Below, piece by piece: positions 8,484 through 17,134 of a DNA stretch of 64,000 nt. The notes below the pieces were generated by a model. It made no database searches. It had not been told where the DNA came from and saw nothing but the letters and a program-made list of their open reading frames with translations. Source of the DNA: Deltaproteobacteria bacterium (GTDB taxonomy: Bacteria; Desulfobacterota; Desulfomonilia; UBA1062); NCBI GenBank assembly GCA_029552245.1, contig JAKPDW010000025.1, positions 124,001 to 188,000 on the forward strand. The letters are read 5' to 3'. Within the stretch, counting starts at the first letter, position 1. Every line of letters starts with the position of its first letter. Position numbers and translations under genes: made by a program.

Positions 8484-10132
8484 GGTATCGACCTCTCCTG
8501 GGTGGATGTGCCTTGCATCCTGTCCTGCCTGAGGAAATCGATGATCTTGTCCTTGAGATCCTTGGTCGTCGAACGGCTGAGGATGGACGATTTCAGGTAG
8601 TAGTCCAACGCCTTGTCCATGCGGCCCAATGCCTTCAGGATGTCGCCCATGTGCTCGTTGACCGTGGGGTCGTCCCCGATCTTCTCGAGAGACCTGGTGA
8701 TGTAGCCTAAGGCCTCCTCGTTGCGGCCGAGCCGGTGGAGCACCCATGCCATGGAGTCGAGGATGTACGGGTCGTCGGGCTTTGCCGAGAGGGCCTCCTT
8801 GATCATCCGGTAGGCGTCGTCGAGGTTCACGCCGCGGTCAGCCCAGACATACCCCACGAAATTGAGCGCGATGGGGTCTTTCCCGTCCTTCTCCAGGAGC
8901 TCCATGGCAATGCGCAGCCCGTCATCCCTCCTCCCCGCCGTGTCGAGCTCGGTCGCCAGCTGGTAGCCGATCTCGTTGCACGTGCCGGTCTGGCCGTACT
9001 CCTTCCAGGCCGATTCCAGCACGGCGATGGATTCCTCGTCCCTGTTCATGCTCTTCAGGACGGATGAGGCGAGCATGGCGGTCTCGCACCCCAGCCTCCC
9101 CGAGACGGAGATCTCGTTGAGCGTGTTGAGCGCCTCTTCGTAACGCTCGAGCCCGGCGTAGGTGAGCGCGAGATAGTACTTGTCGTCCTCGGTCATGTCT
9201 TTGATATCCCTGATATGGGCCAGGGCTTTCTCGAACAACCCCTCCTGCAGTTCGAGGACGACGAGCTTTCTCAGTACCTGCGCCTGGGGGTTGAGCTCGT
9301 AGAACGTCTCGAGGTGGTCGACCGCCTCCCGGTATCTCTTCTGCTGGATGTAGTGGTCAACCAGGGCGAGGTGGGCCTCGCTGGAGAGGGGATCGACATC
9401 GAGGAGCCTCAGGTAGGTGGCCTCCGCCTGCGCCGTTTCGCCCAGCAGGGTGTGTATGCGGGCCAGGTCGAGATAGGCCGGGACGAAGTCGGACTTGGCT
9501 TCAATCGACTTGTTCAGCTCCTCCTTGGAGCATGCGAAATCACGTTCACCCAGGCAGGCCTTCGCCATGGTGTAGTGCACGAGGGCGTCGTCGGCCTTCC
9601 CGATCAGCCCCTTGAGCACCGTCTTGGCGCGCTCGAAGTCTTGCGTGATGATGCACAGGTTGGCCAGGTTCATCTGTATCTGCACGTTCTCCGGGTGCTT
9701 GCGCGCGATCTCCAGCATGTCCTGCATGGCCAGAGGCCAGTTCCCGCCGCGTGCGTGTATCCGTATCCGCTGCTCGAGAGCCTCCTGGGTGTACGTGCCC
9801 TCGTCGATGACCTTCTGCAGGGAGGCGAGCGCGGCGACGCTGTCATCCATCATGAAGTAGACCCTGGCCTTGGCCAGCTCCGCGTACGGATCACCCACCC
9901 GCGCATAGAGGTAGAGGGCGTTCACCAGGTTCCCCCTGTTCTCCTCGAGCCTTGCGAGCATCATGAGCAGCCGCGGGTTGTCGGGCTCTTCCGTCTGCCG
10001 TACCGGCACCTGGAAGTGGCTGCATGCCGACACCGTCAGCGCCGCGAGCAGCGCCGCGAGGAGACGCACCCTGGATGCGGTCTCCCTCGGACCGACCGGG
10101 GAGCCTGCCCGTGCACCCCGGCTTTCACTCAT
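8480..10132 (-). CDS. TPR-repeat outer-membrane lipoprotein
   Basis: A 550-residue tetratricopeptide-repeat protein with a lipoprotein signal (hydrophobic LLAALLAALTVSAC, lipobox Cys about residue 37). Repeats run to near the C-terminus, for example AEATYLRLLDVDPLSSEAHLA and ALGYITRSLEKIGDDPTVNEH segments. TPR lipoproteins of this kind act as scaffolds in envelope complexes. ATG 10132 is chosen to give a clean signal peptide; an upstream in-frame start at 10153 lies within rpe. It overlaps the rpe stop by 8 bases and mlaD by 4, so it is translated with both. A role with the MCE protein is inferred from position only. Confidence 0.85.
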   Translation of the reverse strand: MSESRGARAGSPVGPRETASRVRLLAALLAALTVSACSHFQVPVRQTEEPDNPRLLMMLARLEENRGNLVNALYLYARVGDPYAELAKARVYFMMDDSVAALASLQKVIDEGTYTQEALEQRIRIHARGGNWPLAMQDMLEIARKHPENVQIQMNLANLCIITQDFERAKTVLKGLIGKADDALVHYTMAKACLGERDFACSKEELNKSIEAKSDFVPAYLDLARIHTLLGETAQAEATYLRLLDVDPLSSEAHLALVDHYIQQKRYREAVDHLETFYELNPQAQVLRKLVVLELQEGLFEKALAHIRDIKDMTEDDKYYLALTYAGLERYEEALNTLNEISVSGRLGCETAMLASSVLKSMNRDEESIAVLESAWKEYGQTGTCNEIGYQLATELDTAGRRDDGLRIAMELLEKDGKDPIALNFVGYVWADRGVNLDDAYRMIKEALSAKPDDPYILDSMAWVLHRLGRNEEALGYITRSLEKIGDDPTVNEHMGDILKALGRMDKALDYYLKSSILSRSTTKDLKDKIIDFLRQDRMQGTSTQERSIP

Positions 10133-10787
10133 GTTTTGCACTCGAAGAGGCAATGGCGAGCATCTCCCTTACCGTTGTGGCGGGGTCATCGGTGTGGAAA
10201 ACGCTCGACCCCGCGACGACATTGTCTACACCCAACCGTACGAGCCTGCCAATATTCTCCTTCGTGACGCCGCCGTCCACCTGGAGCTGGATGGCCCGCG
10301 TGCCGATCATCTCCCTTGCCTGGGCGATCTTGCGGTACATCGCCTCTATGAAGGTCTGGCCCCCGAACCCGGGGTTGACGGTCATGACGAGGAGCAGGTC
10401 GATGACGTCCAGGCAGTACGCCACGGTGTCGAGGCTCGTCGAGGGGTTGAGGGACACCCCCGAGACGAGACCCCTCTCCTTGATGGAACAAAGGGTGCGC
10501 TGGAGGTGCCTCGTGGCCTCCGCGTGAACGGTTATGCCGTTTGCGCCGCTCTGCGCGAAGTCGTCGATGTACCGCTCGGGGTCCACGATCATGAGGTGGC
10601 AGTCGAGGTGGGCGTCGGTCACCTTTCTGAGGGAGCGTACCACCACGGGGCCGATGGTGATGTTGGGCACGAAGACCCCGTCCATCACGTCCACGTGGAT
10701 CCACCTCGCTCCCGCCTCGACGACGGCCGACACGTCCCGGCCGAGGTTCGCGAAGTCCGCGGAGAGTATCGAGGGGGCGAGGATCAT
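10125..10787 (-). CDS. rpe: Ribulose-phosphate 3-epimerase
   Basis: Interconverts ribulose-5-phosphate and xylulose-5-phosphate in the pentose phosphate pathway. The 220-residue TIM barrel shows all hallmarks: APSILSADFANLG at the N-terminus, HVDVMDGVFVPN, HLMIVDPERYI, TVNPGFGGQTFIE, and QVDGGVTKENI with the metal-binding His/Asp pairs. Start ATG 10787 overlaps the fmt stop by four bases (ATGA). Confidence 0.97.
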   Translation of the reverse strand: MILAPSILSADFANLGRDVSAVVEAGARWIHVDVMDGVFVPNITIGPVVVRSLRKVTDAHLDCHLMIVDPERYIDDFAQSGANGITVHAEATRHLQRTLCSIKERGLVSGVSLNPSTSLDTVAYCLDVIDLLLVMTVNPGFGGQTFIEAMYRKIAQAREMIGTRAIQLQVDGGVTKENIGRLVRLGVDNVVAGSSVFHTDDPATTVREMLAIASSSAKHE

Positions 10788-11734
10788 GCGTCGACCCCCC
10801 CCTGTCCGCCCAGGTGCGCGCGCGGTGACCTGAGCCCGCACGCGAACGCCTCGCCGCTTAACGGCCGTTTCCCCTCCGTCTGGAGTTCGAGGGGGATCAC
10901 GAAGCCGTCTGCGCAGGCTATGCAGACCCCCCTCTTCTGCCGGAGCATCGTCCCGGGCGGTTCGCCGGGGGCGGCCTTTTCCCACCTGGCCTTGAGTATC
11001 TTCAGCATCTTGCCGTCCAGAAAGGTGTATGCGCACGGCCAGGGGACGAGCCCCCTCACCATGGTGCAGATCGCCCTTGCGCTCATGGTCCAGTCGATCT
11101 CCCCTTCCTCCCTCCTCAAGGGCGGGGCGTAGGTGGCCCTTGCGTGATCCTGCGGCTCGGCGGTCAATGCCCCGGATGCTATGAGGGGGAGCACCTCGAG
11201 CAGCTTTTCGGCCCCGAGCACGCTGAGCCTGTCGGCCAGGCTCGAGGCGTCTTCGTCTTCCCCTATGGGCGTGGAGACCCTGGCGTAGACGGGGCCCGCG
11301 TCCATCTCCTCCTCGATCCGCATGATGCTGACGCCCGTCACCGTCTTCCCCGCCAGGATCGCACGGTTTATGGGTGATGCGCCCCTGAACTCCGGCAGGA
11401 GCGAGGCGTGGACGTTCACGAACCCGAACCTCGGAAGCCCCAGCCAGTCCGCCGGGATCATTTTTCCGTACGCCACCACCACGACGATGTCCAGCCCCGC
11501 CGAGGCGAACACCATGCGCATCTGTTCGTTCGCTTTCAGGCTCGCCGGCTGGTGGACGGGTATGTTGTGCCTGTTCGCGAGGATCTTCACAGGCGGGCTC
11601 ACAAGCCTCAAGCCCCGGCCCTGCGGCTTGTCGGGCTGCGTCACCACGAACACGATCTCGTGCGTGGTCCTTTCGACGAGGGCTTTGAGGGCCTCCACTG
11701 CAAACATGGGGGTGCCCATGAATGCGATTCTCAT
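10784..11734 (-). CDS. fmt: Methionyl-tRNA formyltransferase
   Basis: Formylates initiator Met-tRNA using 10-formyl-tetrahydrofolate. 316 residues: N-terminal formyltransferase domain (about 1-185) with MGTPMFAVEAL, QPDKPQGRG, and the catalytic HASLLPEFRGASPIN segment; C-terminal OB-like domain (about 200-310) with REEGEIDW. Start ATG 11734 has AAGAAGGG upstream and overlaps def by four bases. The def-fmt pairing is the classic arrangement for adding and removing the formyl group. Confidence 0.97.
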   Translation of the reverse strand: MRIAFMGTPMFAVEALKALVERTTHEIVFVVTQPDKPQGRGLRLVSPPVKILANRHNIPVHQPASLKANEQMRMVFASAGLDIVVVVAYGKMIPADWLGLPRFGFVNVHASLLPEFRGASPINRAILAGKTVTGVSIMRIEEEMDAGPVYARVSTPIGEDEDASSLADRLSVLGAEKLLEVLPLIASGALTAEPQDHARATYAPPLRREEGEIDWTMSARAICTMVRGLVPWPCAYTFLDGKMLKILKARWEKAAPGEPPGTMLRQKRGVCIACADGFVIPLELQTEGKRPLSGEAFACGLRSPRAHLGGQGGVDA

Positions 11735-12231
11735 ACAAGGCCCTTCTTCTTTTTCTTCAGGTAGAGGGCCCTCTTGAGCGAGGATGCGTAGTCGAGGATC
11801 ACCTTGCCGTCCAAGTGATCGATCTCGTGCTGGAAGATGCGCGCCAGGTATCCTTCCGCTTCCACGGAAACCTCCCTGCCCTTGAGGTCCATCCCCCTGA
11901 CGAGTATCCTCTGGGCGCGCTTTACGTTCACCGACACCTCGGGGACGCTCAGGCACATCTCGCTGTCCGTCAGGGAACCCTCGCTCTCCACGATGATGGG
12001 GTTGAGCATCACGATCAGCCTCCCGGGTTCCTTGCCGGCCGTCGGGTCCACGACGATGAGCCTGCTCGACACCCCCACCTGGGGTGCCGCAAGCCCCACT
12101 CCGGGAGCGAGGTACATCGTCTCCCTCATGTCTTCAGCGAGGGTGACGACGAGGGCGTCTATGGATCGGATTTCCGAGGCGCGCGCCTTGAGGACCGGGT
12201 CCGGGTAGGTGATGATGGGCCGTGGCTGCAT
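11731..12231 (-). CDS. def: Peptide deformylase
   Basis: Removes the N-formyl group from nascent proteins. The three motifs are present: GVGLAAPQ (residues 44-51), EMCLS (91-95, metal ligand C93; the usual Gly of EGCLS is Met here), and QHEIDHLDG with H135, E136 and H139. 166 residues, ending in a Lys-rich tail. First gene of the def-fmt-rpe-TPR-mlaD run. The ATG follows almost immediately after a good -10 box and has no Shine-Dalgarno sequence, so the mRNA may be nearly leaderless. Confidence 0.97.
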   Translation of the reverse strand: MQPRPIITYPDPVLKARASEIRSIDALVVTLAEDMRETMYLAPGVGLAAPQVGVSSRLIVVDPTAGKEPGRLIVMLNPIIVESEGSLTDSEMCLSVPEVSVNVKRAQRILVRGMDLKGREVSVEAEGYLARIFQHEIDHLDGKVILDYASSLKRALYLKKKKKGLV

Positions 12232-12240
12232 GGTGCAGAT

Positions 12241-12269
12241 ACCATAGTGTCTCTCGTTTGGGCTGTCAA
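12241..12269 (-). promoter_or_regulatory. Sigma-70-type promoter of def-fmt-rpe
   Basis: On the minus strand TTGACA (12264-12269), 17 bases, then TATGGT (12241-12246). Expected transcription start is about 12234-12236, only 3-5 bases before the def ATG at 12231. The upstream stretch to 12485 holds nothing else that I can identify. Confidence 0.7.
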
Positions 12270-12485
12270 GGAAGTGGGTTTCCCGGTGGTTCCATGGGGG
12301 CGGGCAAAAGGTGGGGATCGGCGGCGGCTGGTACGTTTCCGGTCCTGCGTGGGTCCGTACGAGGCGTCGCGGCGAGGACGGGGTTCTCTCGAGGAAACAG
12401 GGTTATCCCTGGGCCAGGAAGGGGGAATGCCGCGTGGCGGACCACGGCCTGAGAACGTGGCATGCCGGGTGGAATTCCCCTACGG

Positions 12486-12650
12486 TCAGGATGGGGTGGA
12501 GCCGACGGGGGGGTGATGTTCCGAAAACAGCGGGGGGTTCAGATACGCGTGGTAGCGCCTGCAGGTCTTCCTGCGCCTGCACGCCCTGCAGACTTCCACC
12601 GCCACCTTCGGGTTCGACTTGCGGTGCGGGCAGACGATGTACGCTCTCAC
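12486..12650 (-). CDS. Small Cys-rich, probably zinc-binding protein
   Basis: A 54-residue basic protein, not recognised. It starts with MRAYIVCPHRKSNPKVAVEV and has four Cys: C7, C21, C24 and C30 (C-x13-C-x2-C-x5-C), with many Arg/Lys between them; this could bind zinc and nucleic acid. The GTG start at 12650 overlaps the aroE stop in a GTGA, the same coupling used between other genes here, which supports it being real. No clear ribosome site, so translation probably depends on aroE. Confidence 0.55.
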   Translation of the reverse strand: MRAYIVCPHRKSNPKVAVEVCRACRRRKTCRRYHAYLNPPLFSEHHPPVGSTPS

Positions 12651-13459
12651 GGCAGCCTGAACCCGACGAGGGCGAACGCCTCTTCGAGCAGCCTCTCGGG
12701 GAGGGGGATCCCGGTCAACAGCTCGAAGTTCCTCGGTGTCTGGTGGTAGAGCATGGCATACCCGCTGACGAGTTCGAGGCCGAGGTCCTTGACCCTTTGC
12801 GCGAGAAGAGTCCGCCGCATGACGGTCTCCAACACGCGCGCTCCGGGTCGAAGGCGGGAAAGATCGAGGTCGAAGGGGACACGGTCTGCGACCGGGGTGG
12901 CCTGCACGAGGATGTCGAAGCCGTCCAAGGGCTCGCCGTCATACACGTGCACGCACGCGTGTCCCACGAGCGAACACAGTCTCCGGGCCGTCTCGGGCGT
13001 CCGGTTCATGACCGAGATGCGGGATGCCCCTGCCCCGGCCAGTGCATACGCGACGGCGCGGGCCGCCCCCCCGGCCCCCAGGATGAGGCACCTTGCCCCG
13101 GCCACGTCCCCGAGCGCCTTCAGCGCCCCCTCGCCGTCGGTGTTGTACCCCTCGAGTGCGCCGTTCTCCCTGCGCACCACCGTGTTCACCACGCCGATGG
13201 CCCCCGCCACCGGGCATGCAGGGTTCACCAGCCTTGCCACGGACTCCTTGTGCGGTACGGTCACGTTGAAACCGCCCAGGTTCTCCCATGAGGCGAACGA
13301 TGCCACGGTGGCGTCCACGGCCTCGGGGGGGATGTCGTGGGAGATGTAGACCATGTCGAGGCCCATGCGGGAGAACAGGTGGTTGTACACCATAGGCGCC
13401 GTGACGTGGACCGACGGCCTCGCGAGGATGGTGTAGACCCGGGTGCGACCCGTGATCAT
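12647..13459 (-). CDS. aroE: Shikimate dehydrogenase
   Basis: NADPH-dependent reduction of 3-dehydroshikimate in aromatic amino acid synthesis. 270 residues. NVTVPHK carries the catalytic Lys, GVVNTV and GYNTDGEG carry the Asn and Asp, the Rossmann loop is LGAGGAARAVAYAL, and the C-terminal Gln appears in MLYHQTPRNFELLTG. The N-terminal substrate loop reads SVHVTAPMVYN rather than the usual S-x-S-P-x-x-H-N, so one of the two substrate Ser is Thr; a quinate/shikimate-type variant is possible. Overlaps the sirtuin gene by an ATGA. Confidence 0.9.
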   Translation of the reverse strand: MITGRTRVYTILARPSVHVTAPMVYNHLFSRMGLDMVYISHDIPPEAVDATVASFASWENLGGFNVTVPHKESVARLVNPACPVAGAIGVVNTVVRRENGALEGYNTDGEGALKALGDVAGARCLILGAGGAARAVAYALAGAGASRISVMNRTPETARRLCSLVGHACVHVYDGEPLDGFDILVQATPVADRVPFDLDLSRLRPGARVLETVMRRTLLAQRVKDLGLELVSGYAMLYHQTPRNFELLTGIPLPERLLEEAFALVGFRLP

Positions 13460-14280
13460 GCGCTCGACCGCCTCTTCTTCTCCACCCTGTTCAAGACGGC
13501 CGAGAGGATCTCGCCTGCGCTGCCCTGGATCAGGAAATCCGAGACCACGCCGGTGAGGGGGGTGGGCTCCCTGTTGATCTCGATAACGTGGGCATCCACC
13601 TTCACGAACCCTGCACCCATGCCCCTGAACATCGAATGCATGCCCTTGGCGACTATGGGGAGGGATGCGGCCGGCTCGATCTGGGCGGAGGTCCCGATCA
13701 CGAGCATGAGGTCGCACACGTGGGCGTGATGGAAGGACTCCTTCAGCGCCTGCTGCGGTATAGCCTCCCCGAAGAACACGGCGTCCGGCTTGAGTATGCC
13801 GCTGCAGCCGCACAAGGGCGGCAGATCGGGTCTCTCTTCGATCATCGCCATGAGCGACTGGTAGTCGTAGGTCTTCCCGCAGGAGAGGCACCTGAAGGTG
13901 AGCATGTTCCCGTGGAACTCGATGACGTTCCTGCTGCCCGCCTTCTGGTGGAGGCAGTCCACGTTCTGGGTGATGACCACCTTCACGATGCCCATGCGCT
14001 CGAGCTCGGCGAGGGCGAGGTGTCCGTCGTTGGGTTTTGCCTCCCACAGGTGAAATTCGCCGGAGGTGTGCATCTCGATCATGCACTTCCACACCACGTC
14101 CGGTTCCGAGAGGAAGCGCGAGAGGAAGAACAGGCTCGGGTCGTACCGTTCCCAGATGCCGCCGGGAGACCGGAAATCGGGCACCCCGGATTCCGTGGAT
14201 ATCCCCGCACCCGTCAGCACCACGGTGTGTCGTGCGCGTACAAGGAGGTCCGCGGCCTTCTCGATGAGGGCCAAATCCAT
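13456..14280 (-). CDS. cobB: NAD-dependent protein deacylase (sirtuin)
   Basis: Sir2-family enzyme of 274 residues that removes acyl groups from lysine using NAD. GAGISTESGVPDFR binds NAD; ITQNVDCLHQKAG and the catalytic His in EFHGN follow. The zinc site is CLSC plus a closely spaced C-G-C pair before GILKPDAVFFGE. ATG 14280 is chosen; an earlier TTG (14316) would add 12 residues but has no ribosome site. Acyl-lysine removal fits a cell with heavy acyl-CoA traffic, an inference. Confidence 0.93.
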   Translation of the reverse strand: MDLALIEKAADLLVRARHTVVLTGAGISTESGVPDFRSPGGIWERYDPSLFFLSRFLSEPDVVWKCMIEMHTSGEFHLWEAKPNDGHLALAELERMGIVKVVITQNVDCLHQKAGSRNVIEFHGNMLTFRCLSCGKTYDYQSLMAMIEERPDLPPLCGCSGILKPDAVFFGEAIPQQALKESFHHAHVCDLMLVIGTSAQIEPAASLPIVAKGMHSMFRGMGAGFVKVDAHVIEINREPTPLTGVVSDFLIQGSAGEILSAVLNRVEKKRRSSA

Positions 14281-14341
14281 GAGATGAGCATTACCAGAGG
14301 GGTCGTTCGAGGTCAAGGAACTCGCACGGGCCTCGAGGCGC

Positions 14342-17134
14342 TCACCGGGCCTCTTCCTGGATGACCCTGCCTCCTTCCTGCATGAACCTGATCACGCGTT
14401 TCTTGGGAAGAACCTTGAGCGCCACTTCCCTGGCGTCTCCGGGTGCGAGCTCGAAGGTGAGCTCTGCAGGTTCGAGCACGTGGTCCTCGGGGATCGCCTC
14501 CCTCGATACGGCCAGCGTCCATGTCCCCGGCCTGAGTTCAGGGAACGTGAACAGCCCGTGTGCATCCGTCAGGGCCCTGACCGTCCCGCCTGTCCCCCTG
14601 AGCTCGACGAGCGCGTTTGCGAGGGGCGCTGCGGGCCTGAGCTCGATGGCGCCCTCCTGCCGGGGAAGCAGTTCGCCCTCGAGCACCGTCGGCAGGGCGC
14701 GCTCCCCTTTGAATGCCTTGTAGATCTCTATGCGGCCCCTGAGGGTGGCCTTTTTCGTGATGAGGATCTCCACAGGGATCACCCGGCCCGCCTCGAGCGT
14801 CAAGGGGAGGGGGTTCTGGCAGTCGGGCAGGCTCGTGGGATCGAGCCCGGAGACGTCCACGCCCAGGTATGCCGTCCCCGGGGTCAGCCCTAAGAAGGAA
14901 AACCTGCCCTCTGGGTCCGTGGCCGCGGACCTGCCGTCGAGCCTCAGGATCACCCCGCCGAGTGGCTTCGAGCTCGATGCGTCCCTGACGATCCCCGAGA
15001 CCGTGGAGGTGCCGGCCTTCCTCGCCACGGGGAGGCCGAACTCGTGCGCATACTCGATGAGCAGGGCCGTTTCGTTCTTCGTGTCCGTGTGCCCGGTGTA
15101 CAGGGTGCGCGACGCCCTGGCGGTGAGGGTCGAGTCTTGCCACAGGTCCTTCTTGACCGACGCCTCGAGGAGGTACTTGTTCCGCGAGGCATCCGAACGG
15201 TCGGCGTCCACCTGGCCCGAGAGCTCGATCCTCGTCTCCCGCGAAAACGAGCAGGCCACGGATGCGCCGGCGCTCACGGTCCTCGCGTTGGCGGGGTCGA
15301 TGTTCACCTTGCTGGCCACCCTCGCATGGAGGCCGAAGGAGAGGTCCCTGTCCCTGGTTCCGTATGCGGTCAGGGCGACCTGCCACAGGGGCGACACCTC
15401 CCCGTCGGTTTCATCCCGTCTCCCTCCCGTCTCGGCAAAGACGTTGCAGGAGGCCGATGGGAGCTGTTTCCTTACACCCGCCCTCATCGTCACCTCGGTG
15501 AAATCGGTCAGGGGAGAGGGGAGCCTGTCATCGAGCCGCCTTCCTGACACGGCCAGGGAGTACGTGGTCTTGTCGTCCGCCAGGTAGTCGACGCCCAGCC
15601 GTGTGCGGGTGTCCACCGGGGCCTGTGCGAGGTCGGGTTCGCGTTTCAGGTTCCTCTCCTCCCTGTTGAAGGAAAGGCTGGCCCTCAGAGGCTTCGAGAC
15701 GTTCGAGACCAGGTCGAGGGAGGAAAGGCGCTTGTCCTTGTGGTACCCGGGGAAGTCGGGATCCGCATCCAGGTAGGACAGGCGCGCGCTGCCGGGCGGG
15801 CCGGCGCAAGACACGGACGCCCTGACGGCTTCACCCTTGGCGTCCCCCCCGTTGCCTTGGGCGCCCTCGATATCCATGTCCATCCACGGCAGGGGACGGA
15901 TCGAGACCTGGGCGGATGCCACCTTTGCATCCTCATCCTCGCCGCTTTTCCCGAGGGCGTTCAGGGTCACATCAAGCGAACTTCCGAACCTGTACCCGAG
16001 GGAGCCCCCGGTCTCGGTCACGTCGGGCTCCTGCCATCGCGACCTGGCGGAGAAGCCCTTCACGGAAAGACCCCCGAGGGAAAGCCCCAGGCCCGCCCCC
16101 CGTGCCGCCAGGTACTGTTCGGTGAGGGGGGACAGGGAGAATTGCGAGTCCCCGGCGACCACGTCGTAGGTCTCCGAGTATGCCCTGAACAGGTATTGAT
16201 CCTGCGTGCCGAAGGTGGTCTCGTCCGTGGTGTCCGGTCCGACGAGCACGAGCTCCACGTGGTGCTTCCCCGCCTCGTCGACCGGGCCCTGGGCCTCGAG
16301 GGCGGCCTGCAAGGACGACGCCGTCTTCCCGCCGTGCTGGGTCGCCTGCCTCAGGGTCAGGGTTGCGGGTATCGTGGTGAACCTTTCCAGGAAAGGCGTG
16401 CCGCTCCTGATGACCTCGACGTCCGCCCATCCTTGAGCGGCCAAAGGCCTGGGGCCTATGGAGCGCGCCTCCAGGAAGAGGCGGTGCGTGAACCCCCGAG
16501 GGATGTCCTCGGGGATCCTCGCCGTGACCCTGGCCACATGTGACTGGCCGGGAGCCAGCTCCACGCGGTCCACGTCCACAACAGCCGGGATGCCGCCGAG
16601 ACTTGAGCAGGAAAGGGCGAGGACGACCGTGTCGTTTCCCGTGTTCTTGACGAGGAACGATGCGGCGTACAAGCCGCCCGAGACGACCGTACGCGGCGCA
16701 TCCACGAGATTCACGGTGAGGCCCTGGACCTCTTGCACGGTGACGGTTATGCCGTGGCGGTACGACATCGAGGGCGCCTCTTGTGCGAACACGCGGAACG
16801 CCGCCTCGTAGGTGGCGGCCCGAGCGGCGGAGGGGACCACGACGCTGAAGATGAAGACGGCTCTCGCCGAGGGGGCGAGCCTGAGGGGGCCGGGCCTGTT
16901 CACCACTTTCCAGCCTTCCGGGAGGATCGCGTCGGTTGCTGCCGTGATGTCGTTGTCCGTGGTGTTCGTCACCTCGAAGAGGACGTTGATCAGCTCCCCG
17001 GGACGCGCCTGGAAGGCCTCCGGCCCCAGGGAGACGCCCTCGAGGCCGCCCGCGATGGCGGCTCCTCGCGCCAGGGGCGAGAACGTGAGTGACACGGCCA
17101 GGCAGAGGATGAGGCGTGGCTGGGGTCTGTTCAA
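14342..17134 (-). CDS. Usher-like outer-membrane barrel protein with Ig and CnaB-like domains
   Basis: 930-residue exported protein; signal peptide at 1-25. Two Ig-like domains (about 33-140 and 140-245) resemble NEW3/COG1470 repeats. About 270-700 is a run of amphipathic strands with short polar turns (for example GLSLGGLSVKGFSARSRW, SLGYRFGSSLDVTLNAL, LSFGLHARVASKV), as in a large outer-membrane barrel. Two carboxypeptidase-regulatory/CnaB-like domains follow (about 710-795, with DPEGRFSFLGLTPG, and 800-915, with DAHGLFTFPELRPG). The TTG start overlaps the chaperone stop (TTGA). No classical usher signature is seen, but size, order and neighbours suggest an usher-like secretion and anchoring pore. 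Confidence 0.7.
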   Translation of the reverse strand: MNRPQPRLILCLAVSLTFSPLARGAAIAGGLEGVSLGPEAFQARPGELINVLFEVTNTTDNDITAATDAILPEGWKVVNRPGPLRLAPSARAVFIFSVVVPSAARAATYEAAFRVFAQEAPSMSYRHGITVTVQEVQGLTVNLVDAPRTVVSGGLYAASFLVKNTGNDTVVLALSCSSLGGIPAVVDVDRVELAPGQSHVARVTARIPEDIPRGFTHRLFLEARSIGPRPLAAQGWADVEVIRSGTPFLERFTTIPATLTLRQATQHGGKTASSLQAALEAQGPVDEAGKHHVELVLVGPDTTDETTFGTQDQYLFRAYSETYDVVAGDSQFSLSPLTEQYLAARGAGLGLSLGGLSVKGFSARSRWQEPDVTETGGSLGYRFGSSLDVTLNALGKSGEDEDAKVASAQVSIRPLPWMDMDIEGAQGNGGDAKGEAVRASVSCAGPPGSARLSYLDADPDFPGYHKDKRLSSLDLVSNVSKPLRASLSFNREERNLKREPDLAQAPVDTRTRLGVDYLADDKTTYSLAVSGRRLDDRLPSPLTDFTEVTMRAGVRKQLPSASCNVFAETGGRRDETDGEVSPLWQVALTAYGTRDRDLSFGLHARVASKVNIDPANARTVSAGASVACSFSRETRIELSGQVDADRSDASRNKYLLEASVKKDLWQDSTLTARASRTLYTGHTDTKNETALLIEYAHEFGLPVARKAGTSTVSGIVRDASSSKPLGGVILRLDGRSAATDPEGRFSFLGLTPGTAYLGVDVSGLDPTSLPDCQNPLPLTLEAGRVIPVEILITKKATLRGRIEIYKAFKGERALPTVLEGELLPRQEGAIELRPAAPLANALVELRGTGGTVRALTDAHGLFTFPELRPGTWTLAVSREAIPEDHVLEPAELTFELAPGDAREVALKVLPKKRVIRFMQEGGRVIQEEAR

